Origin: DATMER01 sp963741305
Lineage (GTDB): Bacteria; Acidobacteriota; Thermoanaerobaculia; Multivoradales; UBA5704
Direction: 5' to 3'
Assembly (NCBI GenBank): GCA_963741305.1
Contig: CAVUHL010000003.1
Coordinates: 6,944,001-7,008,000, forward strand
Length of the DNA: 64,000 bases
Positions within the stretch are counted from its first letter, which is position 1. Every line of letters begins with the position of its first letter. The translations under genes were made by a program, and so were the position numbers. Positions 1-6,769 of the stretch are shown here, in pieces. Under the pieces are notes generated by a model that did no database searches, was not told the DNA's origin, and worked only from the letters and a program-made list of their open reading frames with translations.

Positions 1-279
1 CGGAGGACGGAGGTCTTCGCCGAATGGCTCAATGGCTTGCGCGACCTCCGGGCCAGGGCGCGCATTCAAGCTCGGATCGAGCGTCTGGCCATGGGGAATC
101 CGGGGGATGTGCGACCGGTGGGTGAGGGCGTCTCGGAGCTGCGAATCGACCACGGGCCGGGCTACCGCGTGTACTTCGCGAAACGTGGGCAGGAGTTGAT
201 AGTACTTCTGGCGGGTGGCGACAAGAGCACCCAAGCCGAAGACATCAGAACCGCTCTTCATCTTGCGCGCAACCTGTAG
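1..279 (+). CDS. HigB-like toxin (RelE/ParE superfamily), 5' end outside window
   Basis: The reading frame is open from the first base, so the true start lies upstream of the window. A TTG at 37 is in frame but sits inside the conserved helix (visible residues before it: EVFAEWLNG), so it is not the likely start. The protein has the plan of the short HigB/Gp49-type killers: a helical N-terminus rich in Arg/Ala (LRDLRARARIQARIERL), then GDVRPVGEGVSELRI and the strand GYRVYFAKRG, ending in GGDKSTQAEDI. Toxins of this fold are usually ribosome-dependent or free mRNA interferases. The antitoxin follows 10 bp downstream, giving the toxin-first order typical of higBA. The family call is firm from these motifs; the exact target is not visible in the sequence. 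Confidence 0.85.
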   Translation, partial: RRTEVFAEWLNGLRDLRARARIQARIERLAMGNPGDVRPVGEGVSELRIDHGPGYRVYFAKRGQELIVLLAGGDKSTQAEDIRTALHLARNL

Positions 280-289
280 GAGGCGTCCC

Positions 290-583
290 ATGACCAAGAC
301 CACCACCCGGCGCTACGATGTGGCGGAGCACCTGCGGACTCCAGAGGAAATGGCAGCCTATCTCGAGGCCTGCCTCGAAGAGGCTGACGGAGACGCGGCC
401 TTCGTTGCCAAGGCTCTAGGAGATATCGCGCGCGCCAAGGGCATGGCCCAGGTGGCTCGCGACGCCGGCCTTTCTCGGGAGAGTCTCTACAAGGCACTCT
501 CGGGGGAACGCAGCCCTAGCTTCGATACAGTCCTCAAAGTTGTCAGAGCTCTCGGCTTGAAGTTGCATGCCGACGCCACCTGA
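290..583 (+). CDS. HigA-like antitoxin with helix-turn-helix
   Basis: This is a 97-residue protein starting at ATG 290, preceded by a strong ribosome binding site (taggaggcg, ending 4 bases before the start region). The N-terminal third (RYDVAEHLRTPEEMAAYLEA) is the usual lead segment of the 'addiction module antidote' family. It is followed by an XRE-like helix-turn-helix (MAQVARDAGLSRESLYKAL) and SPSFDTVLKVVRALGLKL. It should neutralise the upstream toxin by direct binding and repress their shared promoter, as is known for the family. Toxin and antitoxin are only 10 bp apart and clearly cotranscribed. Confidence 0.9.
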   Translation: MTKTTTRRYDVAEHLRTPEEMAAYLEACLEEADGDAAFVAKALGDIARAKGMAQVARDAGLSRESLYKALSGERSPSFDTVLKVVRALGLKLHADAT

Positions 584-590
584 GCTGGCC

Positions 591-2114
591 TCAGCTCAAC
601 ACCTTGAGAAACATCGCCTTCCCATCTCCCGGCCCGTAGAAGTCATCCAGCTCCGCCGCCAGCTCGTAGCCGCAGGCGAAGTAGAAACGGCGGGTGCCGT
701 CGTACTGGCCACGCGTCGAGGTCTCGACATAGACGCGGGTGCGGCCGGCGGAGGCCATCCAGTCTTCAGCATCTTTCAGAAGGGCGGCTCCGATCCCTTT
801 TCCCTGGTGCCGGGGATCGACCACGATCCAGTAGAGGTCGGCGGAGGCGAGTGTGCCCGGGATGGGGCCCCAACAGGCATAACCCCCGACCTCCCCGTCC
901 GTCTCCGCGACCAGAAAGCGATAGTGGCTCGCCTCGCCCTGGGACAGCCGATCATCGATCAGCTCCAGGGCGACCTCGACCTCCTCCGCATTGAAGAAGG
1001 CTGTCTCACCGATCAGCTTTTCCAGAGGAGCCCGATCGCTGCTTTCCAGGGACCGGCGAATCTTCACGGGAGGGGGCGCCCCTCTCCCGGGGGAAGGGTG
1101 TGCGATGGGAGAGGGGTTGGGGGTGAGGAGCTTTCGAGCCACCTCCAAGATCCGGCGGATCACTTCCCCCGGCGAAAGCCCAGCCATTCCCGCCGCCGCC
1201 ATGAACCCTGCATTCCTCGCGAGGCACGGATTCGCATTCACCTCCAGCACGTGGGGAACGCCGTCCTCATCCAATCGGAAATCGATCCGGGCATAGCCTT
1301 CGAGCCCGCACAGCCGCCAGGCCTTGAGGGCCATCTCGCGGATCCTGCCGAGCACTGGAGCCTCCTCCGGGAAGCCGCGGACTGAGTGAATGTAGGCGAA
1401 GGAGCTTTCGTCCCACTTGGCGTCATAGCCCAGGACCCGGGACATCCCCTCGGGATAGCCGTCGTAAAGCATTTCGGCGATCGGGAGCACCTCGACGGTA
1501 TCGGCGGCATTTCCATTTGCCAGCAGGGAGACGTTGAATTCCCGTCCAGGGAGGAAGCGCTCCACGAGCACGGGTTGATCGGGGAAGCGGCGGGCGAGCC
1601 CGGCTCCGCGCTCCAGGGCAGCTTCGCGGGTGGTGCAGACCGGATCTCCCTCCATTCCGATCGAGGCGTCTTCCCAGGCCGGTTTCAGGATCCAAGGGGG
1701 AGACACGCGGTCGAGCACTTCTGGCCGGTCGAGATCAAAACGGCCGCCGGGTGCGACGGCCACGCCCTCGGAGGCGAGCAGCGCCCGGGTCGCGATCTTG
1801 TCCGTTGTCAGCGCGTGCGCCGCTGGAGGAGAGCCGGTGTAGGAAAGGCCCGCCAGCTCCAGGACCGCGGTGCTGTCCGTGTGAATGTAAGGGCGCCCCG
1901 GCGGAGATTCGATCATGTTGAAGATCACAATCTCTCGGTGGCGCGCTTGTTCGAGAAAGATTTCCAGGGTCCGGGCCGGATCGATGGCGAGCCGGACGGA
2001 GGGGAGCCCGAGCTCGCCGAGCGCGGACTCGACGAGCTCCACCTGGGCCAGGATGTCGGAGGTGGAGGGGTCGTCCTCCTCGCCGACCGGGTTGTGAGCG
2101 ATTACAACTCTCAG
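591..2114 (-). CDS. ATP-grasp (D-Ala-D-Ala ligase-like) protein fused to a GNAT acetyltransferase
   Basis: This is a two-domain protein. The N-terminal ~330 residues are an ATP-grasp carboxylate-amine ligase: ILKPAWEDASIGMEGD (ATP-binding loop), LVERFLPGREFNVSLL, and the metal-binding end YARIDFRLDEDG followed by HVLEVNANPCLA. A proline-rich linker (PNPSPIAHPSPGRGAPPP) leads into a GNAT domain with the acetyl-CoA loop VDPRHQGKGIGAALL. The start is uncertain. The frame has no ATG/GTG/TTG between codon 2300, which lies deep inside the preceding gene, and the conserved N-terminus RVVIAHNPVG. A CTG at 2114, just after the previous stop, is the most economical start. It is third in an operon after lysine 2,3-aminomutase and another ATP-grasp enzyme. 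By inference it joins and/or acetylates a beta-lysine-derived substrate. Confidence 0.8.
   Translation of the reverse strand: MRVVIAHNPVGEEDDPSTSDILAQVELVESALGELGLPSVRLAIDPARTLEIFLEQARHREIVIFNMIESPPGRPYIHTDSTAVLELAGLSYTGSPPAAHALTTDKIATRALLASEGVAVAPGGRFDLDRPEVLDRVSPPWILKPAWEDASIGMEGDPVCTTREAALERGAGLARRFPDQPVLVERFLPGREFNVSLLANGNAADTVEVLPIAEMLYDGYPEGMSRVLGYDAKWDESSFAYIHSVRGFPEEAPVLGRIREMALKAWRLCGLEGYARIDFRLDEDGVPHVLEVNANPCLARNAGFMAAAGMAGLSPGEVIRRILEVARKLLTPNPSPIAHPSPGRGAPPPVKIRRSLESSDRAPLEKLIGETAFFNAEEVEVALELIDDRLSQGEASHYRFLVAETDGEVGGYACWGPIPGTLASADLYWIVVDPRHQGKGIGAALLKDAEDWMASAGRTRVYVETSTRGQYDGTRRFYFACGYELAAELDDFYGPGDGKAMFLKVLS
1070..1130. repeat. REP-like palindromic element translated as an interdomain linker
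   Basis: Inverted arms CCCCTCTCCC (1079-1088) and GGGAGAGGGG (1107-1116) lie in a sequence ending TTGGGGGTGAG. Read on the minus strand it begins CTCACCCCCAACCCC, the signature of a palindromic repeat found between genes in many bacteria. Here it is inside the coding sequence, in frame, and encodes the TPNPSP...GRG linker between the ATP-grasp and GNAT domains. Confidence 0.7.
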
Positions 2115-2115
2115 C

Positions 2116-3111
2116 TCAAAGACCCCAACGGCGGCTGGCTGCGTCCACGATCGAGCCGAGCAGTTGATCGAAGGAGATGCCGGCCATGCCGGAGAGGATG
2201 GGCAGGTCCGAGTAAACGGGATTGAGGCCAGGGAGAGGATTGATCTCCAGGAAGCACGGCTCGCCGTTCTCGTCGCAGCGCAGGTCCACCCGGCCGGCAT
2301 CCCGGCAAGAGAGGGCGCGGTAGGCCGCCAGAGCTACTTCTCTCGAACGCATCCCGAGCGCATCGCCGTCGAGGAGGCGATACTCCATTCGCTCCTCCCA
2401 CTCCGCCTTGTTGGTCGCGGTGTAGTCGGTATCCGAACCGTTCTTGAAGACGACTTCCATCACCCCCACCACCCGGGCATCGCCGCCGTTGCCGACGATG
2501 CCCACCGTCACCTCGCGCCCGGGGAGATAGCGCTCCACGAGCACGGGCTGGCCAAAGGTTTTGAGCAGCGCGGCACAGGTCTCGCGCAGCTCGCCCCGGG
2601 TTGAGATCCGGGAGCTGGCGTTGACCCCCTTCGAGCTGCCTTCGGCCACGGGTTTGGCGAAGAGCGGCAGCTCGAGGGGAACGGTTTCCACGTCCTCTTC
2701 CGTCTCCACGACGGTGAAGGCCGGCGTGGGCAGGCCGATGTCCCTCATCAGCCGCTTGGCGAGCGGCTTGTCGAGGGTTACGGCGCAGGTGAGCGGGTCC
2801 GAAAAGGTGTAGGGCTGTTCGAACATCTCGCAGACCGCGGGCACCTGCGCCTCGCGCGAGCGCCCGCGCACGCCTTCGGCGAAGTTGAAGACCAGGTCCC
2901 ACCGTTCGCCCGCGGCGAGGCGGCGGGTCAGCTCGGTCCCCCGGCCGACCCGCTCGACTTGATGGCCGAGACCGCGGAGAGACCCCGCGATCCCGGCGAT
3001 GGTGACCTCTTCATCGAACTCCATGACTTCGTGGGGCTCGAACCCCGCGGCCAGGTAGTCAGATTTGAGGTCGTAGCAGAGTCCGATCCGCAACGGCCTC
3101 GACGCTTTCAT
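2116..3111 (-). CDS. ATP-grasp ligase, D-alanine--D-alanine ligase-like
   Basis: This 331-residue protein has a complete ATP-grasp fold. It has an N-terminal preATP-grasp segment (LRIGLCYDLKSDYL), Lys153 in LFAKPV, a glycine-rich loop EGSSKG (157-162), VERYLPGRE (192-200) and the metal site DLRCDENGEPCFLEINPLPG (276-295) with Glu289 and Asn291. It resembles D-Ala-D-Ala ligases. However, it lies 10 bp after lysine 2,3-aminomutase and just before a second ATP-grasp protein, so a cell-wall role is unlikely. Enzymes of this class form an amide bond through an acyl-phosphate. The neighbourhood suggests L-beta-lysine or a derivative as one substrate. It differs from the second ATP-grasp protein in sequence, which argues for two successive ligations or two different partners. 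Confidence 0.85.
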   Translation of the reverse strand: MKASRPLRIGLCYDLKSDYLAAGFEPHEVMEFDEEVTIAGIAGSLRGLGHQVERVGRGTELTRRLAAGERWDLVFNFAEGVRGRSREAQVPAVCEMFEQPYTFSDPLTCAVTLDKPLAKRLMRDIGLPTPAFTVVETEEDVETVPLELPLFAKPVAEGSSKGVNASSRISTRGELRETCAALLKTFGQPVLVERYLPGREVTVGIVGNGGDARVVGVMEVVFKNGSDTDYTATNKAEWEERMEYRLLDGDALGMRSREVALAAYRALSCRDAGRVDLRCDENGEPCFLEINPLPGLNPVYSDLPILSGMAGISFDQLLGSIVDAASRRWGL

Positions 3112-3121
3112 CGGAGGGCAC

Positions 3122-4282
3122 TCATCGGTGCTCGACCGGATCGGGATAGTTGTACGTCTCGCCCGACCAGTTGCGCAGCTTCACCTGCCCGTCCGTGTAG
3201 TCGAGGATCGTCTTGTTCTGGAGCGGGACCTTGCCACCGCCGCCGGGCGCGTCCACTACATAGGTAGGTACGGCGTAGCCGGTGGTATGGCCCCGGAGCT
3301 GCTCCATCAGCTCCAAGCCCTTTTCGATCGTGGTGCGCAGGTGGCCGGTGCCGACCACCGGATCGGCCTGATAGAGGTAGTAGGGCCGCACGCGCAGCTT
3401 GAGCAGCCCATGGAAAAGGTCGCGCAGCTCTTCGACCGTGTCGTTGACTCCGCGCAGCAGCACGGTCTGGCAGCCGAGCGGGATGCCGCCGTCGGCCAGG
3501 CGGTCGCAGGCTTCGGCCACTTCGGGTGTCAGCTCGCGGGCGTGGCAGAAGTGCATCGAGAGCCAGGCGCGGTGCTTGCGGAGCACCTTGACCAGCTCGG
3601 GCGTGATGCGTTGCGGCACGAATCCGGGGATGCGGGTGCCGAGGCGCACGAACTCGATGTGCGGAATGGCACGCAACCGGCCGAGGAGCTGGTCGAGCGA
3701 GGCATCCGACATGAGCAGAGGATCACCGCCGGAGATCAGCACGTCGCGGACCTCGGTGTGCTTTTCGAGATAGGCGATTGCGGCGTCGACCCGGCGGCCG
3801 AGCGGCTCGAGCTCGCCCTGGCTGACCAGCCGGCTGCGGGTGCAGTACCGGCAATAGGCTGCGCAGGTGTCGAGCACGAGGAAGAGGACGCGGTCCGGAT
3901 AGCGGTGCACGAGCCCTTCGACCACGGTGTCGTTGTCTTCGCCGCAGGGATCGGCCATGTCGTCCGGGCTGACGATCAGCTCGGAGTCCTGGGGCACCAC
4001 CTGCAGACGGAGCGGGCAGCCGGGATCGAGCGGATCGATTAGCGCCGCAAAGTGTGGTGTGATCGCGACGGAGAACTTCTCACTCGCCAGGATCAGGCCG
4101 CGGCGCTCCTGATCCGTCAGCCGGAACACTTTCTCGAATTGATCGAGCCGAGTGAGCCGGTGACGCATCTGCCAGCGCCAGTCGTTCCAGTGCGAGGGCT
4201 CATAGCGCTCTCCGAACAGCGAGCAGATCGCGTCGCGCCGGTGAGCTTCGGTTTCGATCGAGGCAAAGGCCTCTCGCTTCAT
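3122..4282 (-). CDS. kamA: Lysine 2,3-aminomutase (radical SAM, PLP-dependent)
   Basis: This 386-residue protein has the radical-SAM cluster CAAYCRYC (Cys140, 144, 147) and the PLP-binding motif PGGGGK (Lys351). In the characterised clostridial enzyme two aspartates bind the epsilon-amino group of lysine. Both equivalents are present here: Asp307 (YLYQADPVVGTGH) and Asp344 (YVVDAPGGGG). This favours free L-lysine as substrate, giving L-beta-lysine. The EF-P-modifying homologue EpmB is shorter and, as I recall, lacks the second aspartate, and no epmA or efp is nearby. The start ATG has a good ribosome binding site (ACGGAGG, about 8 bases upstream). It is the first gene of the three-gene operon and follows a long leader with its own promoter. 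Confidence 0.92.
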   Translation of the reverse strand: MKREAFASIETEAHRRDAICSLFGERYEPSHWNDWRWQMRHRLTRLDQFEKVFRLTDQERRGLILASEKFSVAITPHFAALIDPLDPGCPLRLQVVPQDSELIVSPDDMADPCGEDNDTVVEGLVHRYPDRVLFLVLDTCAAYCRYCTRSRLVSQGELEPLGRRVDAAIAYLEKHTEVRDVLISGGDPLLMSDASLDQLLGRLRAIPHIEFVRLGTRIPGFVPQRITPELVKVLRKHRAWLSMHFCHARELTPEVAEACDRLADGGIPLGCQTVLLRGVNDTVEELRDLFHGLLKLRVRPYYLYQADPVVGTGHLRTTIEKGLELMEQLRGHTTGYAVPTYVVDAPGGGGKVPLQNKTILDYTDGQVKLRNWSGETYNYPDPVEHR

Positions 4283-4600
4283 CTCGGTTTTCCTCCGTGA
4301 GGTAAAGCGGGGGTGAAACGGATGGACAGAGCGGTCCCGGGGGCCGTCTCATAAGGGACGGCCCGCCAGGATCGATCACCCGGCAGAAAAGCCCCGGAGG
4401 GCTCGGTGGTCATGATCGGGTTACGTTAGGCCTTGAGTACGGCACCGCTCACGAGGACCGTGCGCCAGCGCCGGGGCCGAGGTTGATGGGAATTGGACGC
4501 GAAAAGACAAACCACTGTCCGACGACCCGCGCCGGACAGCCAAAGGGGCCGCGATGTCATCGGTACTCGGAGGTTGGTCGGGGGCCACGTTCTCGTCCAC
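4283..4600 (-). promoter_or_regulatory. Long 5' leader of the kamA operon with hairpins and a short coupled reading frame
   Basis: This is a region of about 320 bases with no convincing gene, between the promoter at 4608-4635 and kamA. Reading on the minus strand it holds a GC hairpin followed by TTTT (AGCCC-tccg-GGGCT, 4403 to 4390), which looks like a weak intrinsic terminator. It then holds a perfect 8-bp stem (GGGCCGTC/GACGGCCC, 4341-4364). A 44-codon frame runs from ATG at 4413 and its TGA overlaps the kamA ATG. It has no good ribosome binding site, so it may be chance. I looked for lysine-riboswitch core motifs and did not recognise them. Attenuation or another leader control is possible. 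Confidence 0.4.
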
Positions 4601-4607
4601 GATCTTT

Positions 4608-4635
4608 ACGATAGCGGACTTCTACCTCATGTCAA
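4608..4635 (-). promoter_or_regulatory. Sigma-70-like promoter for the kamA operon
   Basis: On the minus strand there is a perfect -35 box TTGACA (4635 to 4630), a 16-bp spacer, and TATCGT (4613 to 4608; four of six bases match the -10 consensus). This would place the transcript start near 4600, about 320 bases ahead of kamA. Confidence 0.5.
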
Positions 4636-4714
4636 GAGGGAATTTCACCGCGATTGTGTCCAGATACCGGGTGGTTGTGTTCGGGCTTCGGCGGGCCGGC
4701 TAGAATAGCCGGCC

Positions 4715-5140
4715 ATGAGCGACCATCAGCCCACCATTTTCGACAAGATCCTGTCGGGAGAGATCCCGAGCTACAAGGTGTACGAGGACGAGCACGTCTT
4801 CGCGTTCCTGGACATCGGACCGCTTTCGGACGGGCACACGCTGGTGATCCCCAAGGAGCGCAAGGCGCAGCTCCACCAGCTTTCGGACGAGTCGTCCGCG
4901 GCCATCGGCCGGGTGCTCCCCCGCCTCTGCCGCGCGGTGATGCGAGCCACCGGCGCCTCGGCCTACAACATCCTCCAGAACAACGGTTCGGAGGCGCATC
5001 AGGTTGTATTGCACGTTCACTTCCACATCATTCCCAAGTTCGGGCAGGAGGGGCTCGGAATCGGCTGGCCGGCCCGGAAGCTTTCCGAGCCGACCGCCCG
5101 CGAGCTGCTGGACCGGATGCGGAAGGCGCTCGAAGGCTGA
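4715..5140 (+). CDS. HIT family nucleotide hydrolase/transferase
   Basis: This 141-residue protein is the usual length for bacterial HIT proteins. It carries the histidine triad HVHFHIIP (His100, 102, 104) and the N-terminal IFDKILSGEIPSYKVYEDE typical of the Hint branch. Members hydrolyse adenosine phosphoramidates or dinucleoside polyphosphates in the cytoplasm. The stop overlaps the start of the following dehydrogenase by one base (TGATG), so the two are probably translated together, although no shared pathway is obvious. Confidence 0.93.
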   Translation: MSDHQPTIFDKILSGEIPSYKVYEDEHVFAFLDIGPLSDGHTLVIPKERKAQLHQLSDESSAAIGRVLPRLCRAVMRATGASAYNILQNNGSEAHQVVLHVHFHIIPKFGQEGLGIGWPARKLSEPTARELLDRMRKALEG

Positions 5141-6147
5141 TGCGGGCCGCCGAGATCCACGCCTTTGGGCTGGACAATCTGGCCGTGGCGGAGCGCCCTG
5201 ATCCGCGGCCGGGTTTTGGACAGGCCTTGTTGAGGATGCGCGCCGCCTCGCTGAACTTCCGCGACCTGCTGACCGTCCAGGGCAAGTACAACCCCAAGCT
5301 GAAGCTCCCGCTGATCCCCTGCTCGGACGGAGTGGGCGAGGTCGTGGAGCTCGGGGAGGGCGTCACCCGCGTCCGGGTCGGGGACCGGGTCTGCCCGATC
5401 TTCGCCCAGCAGTGGCTGGCCGGCGAGCCGACCCGCGAGAAGGCGCGCTCCACGCTCGGAGGTCCGCTCGATGGCACGCTGGCCGAGCTGATGGCGGTGG
5501 ACCAGGAGGGGCTCGTGAAGGTCCCGGACCATCTCACGGACGAGGAGGCGGCGAGCCTGCCCTGCGCCGCCGTGACCGCCTGGAACGCCCTGATGGCCGC
5601 GGGAGTCAAGGCGGGGGACACGGTGCTGGTCCAGGGGACCGGCGGCGTCTCTCTCTTCGCCCTTCAGTTTGCGAAGGCCCTCGGAGCCCGGGTGATCGCC
5701 ACCTCCAGCAGCGATCAGAAGCTCGTCCGGGTCCGGGAGATGGGAGCCGCCGAGGGGATCAACTACCGCGAGACGCCGGATTGGGGCGCGCGGGCCAAGG
5801 AGCTGACCGGGGGAGTGGGAGTCGATCTCGTGGTCGAGGTGGGCGGCGCGGGCACCCTGGACCAGTCGCTGCGGGCGGTCCGTTTCGGCGGAGCGGTCAG
5901 CCTGATCGGCAACCTGGCCGGGATCGATGCCCAGGTCCGCTTGACCCTGATCTTCATGCAGCACGTCCGCATGCTGGGCATCTTCGTAGGCCACCGCGAG
6001 AGCTTCGAAGCCATGAACCGGGCGATCGCGGTCCACGGCCTCCGTCCGGTAGTCGACCGGGTCTTCCCACTGGAAGATTCCCGGGCGGCGTTCGAGCTGA
6101 TGGCGGCAGGCGGGCACTTTGGGAAGATCTGCATTAGGGTCCCATAA
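5140..6147 (+). CDS. NAD(P)-dependent alcohol dehydrogenase (medium-chain, quinone-reductase-like)
   Basis: This 335-residue MDR-superfamily enzyme has an N-terminal GroES-like domain (SLNFRDLLTVQGKYNPKL, then IPCSDGVGEV) and a Rossmann domain (VLVQGTGGVSLFALQFAKAL). The structural zinc loop of true alcohol dehydrogenases is not visible, which points to the zinc-free branch. The start at ATG 5140 overlaps the HIT stop codon. A longer frame extends upstream through the HIT gene in another frame and is not real. A decayed copy of this gene's last ~190 bases lies at 8959-9162, so this locus has been partly duplicated. Confidence 0.88.
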   Translation: MRAAEIHAFGLDNLAVAERPDPRPGFGQALLRMRAASLNFRDLLTVQGKYNPKLKLPLIPCSDGVGEVVELGEGVTRVRVGDRVCPIFAQQWLAGEPTREKARSTLGGPLDGTLAELMAVDQEGLVKVPDHLTDEEAASLPCAAVTAWNALMAAGVKAGDTVLVQGTGGVSLFALQFAKALGARVIATSSSDQKLVRVREMGAAEGINYRETPDWGARAKELTGGVGVDLVVEVGGAGTLDQSLRAVRFGGAVSLIGNLAGIDAQVRLTLIFMQHVRMLGIFVGHRESFEAMNRAIAVHGLRPVVDRVFPLEDSRAAFELMAAGGHFGKICIRVP

Positions 6148-6171
6148 GCAGAAACTTTGCCGGTTGCCTTT

Positions 6172-6189
6172 TTCTACTTGAAAGTAGAA
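6172..6189. promoter_or_regulatory. Perfect palindrome, candidate operator
   Basis: TTCTACTTgaAAGTAGAA is an 18-bp perfect palindrome (8-bp arms, 2-bp centre) ending 10 bases before the ATG of the membrane/zinc-finger gene at 6200. The size and symmetry suit a dimeric repressor. No regulator gene is adjacent unless the zinc-finger protein itself is one. Confidence 0.45.
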
Positions 6190-6199
6190 TAATAGGTCC

Positions 6200-6697
6200 A
6201 TGGGCAACCCCCGCCTCGGCTATGTCCTCATTGGAGCCGCCTTCCTCGTACAGGGATCCCGGCTCGTCCTCACAACGCTGGCGGCTGGCCGCCGACCCCT
6301 CTCGCCCGATAGCGAGCAGCTTTTGTTGATCGTGGCCGCCGTGGCAATGGCGGTCGTCCTTACGGGCGGCGTCGCTTACCTCGCCCATGCGGCTCTCACG
6401 GCGCCTCGGTGGCGGATCGCCCTCGGCATCGCATGGGCGCTCGTCCTCGGTGCATCCGCCGGGCTGGTTGCACCGGCCCTCGCCGGGGGCTTGGCGAATC
6501 AAGAGCTCCTGGCGGCGCTCGCACATGGGTTGACCGCCACAGGCTGCATTCTGGCCGCGGTGGCCAGCTCTCGTCCCCAGCCACTGGGCAGCGTCCTTTG
6601 CCAAGGCTGCGGGCGCGCATTCGCTTCCAAGCAGGCCCGCGGTGGACATCAGCGAAGCTGCCCCGCTCGAGGCTTGGCGCTTCCGGCATCCCGTTGA
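6200..6697 (+). CDS. Small membrane protein with C-terminal C2HC zinc finger (QARGGH motif)
   Basis: This 165-residue protein has roughly four hydrophobic segments (about 6-28, 40-66, 72-97, 102-123). A cytosolic-looking tail then carries a compact zinc finger: Cys134, Cys137, His150, Cys154 (VLCQGCGRAF, then SKQARGGHQRSC). The F-A-S-K-Q-A-x-G-G-H core is strikingly like the QALGGH finger of plant EPF-type transcription factors, with Cys replacing the last His. I do not recognise a characterised family for the whole protein. Its last 29 bases lie inside a 62-bp segment repeated at 9161-9222, so the C-terminus (ALPASR) may have been set by that rearrangement. A perfect palindrome sits just upstream. 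Confidence 0.75.
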   Translation: MGNPRLGYVLIGAAFLVQGSRLVLTTLAAGRRPLSPDSEQLLLIVAAVAMAVVLTGGVAYLAHAALTAPRWRIALGIAWALVLGASAGLVAPALAGGLANQELLAALAHGLTATGCILAAVASSRPQPLGSVLCQGCGRAFASKQARGGHQRSCPARGLALPASR

Positions 6698-6730
6698 CGT
6701 ATCCCTGAACGAGCGGCCATGGAGGGCCGC
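6669..6730. repeat. 62-bp direct repeat, copy 1
   Basis: This is nearly identical (one mismatch seen) to 9161-9222. It includes a 7-bp stem-loop (AGCGGCC/GGCCGCT). Copy 2 directly follows the dehydrogenase remnant. Copy 1 overlaps the 3' end of the zinc-finger gene. Together they bound about 2.5 kb of apparently inserted DNA. Confidence 0.85.
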
Positions 6731-6741
6731 TACGCCTCTGC

Positions 6742-6763
6742 AGGCTTGCCGCTCGGCAAGCCT
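6742..6763. terminator. Stem-loop between convergent genes
   Basis: AGGCTTGCC and GGCAAGCCT form a perfect 9-bp stem with a 4-base loop (GCTC) between the convergent genes ending at 6697 and 6770. There is no clear T-run on either strand, so termination is only probable. Confidence 0.45.
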
Positions 6764-6769
6764 AGCCTA

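Noticed and set aside
3122..4282. EpmB-type EF-P lysine aminomutase
   Set aside because: The protein is longer than EpmB, keeps the second lysine-binding aspartate in VVDAPGGGGK, and no epmA or efp gene is nearby.
4300..4600. Lysine riboswitch upstream of kamA
   Set aside because: I looked for the conserved junction motifs of the L-box on the minus strand and could not place them; only generic hairpins are visible.
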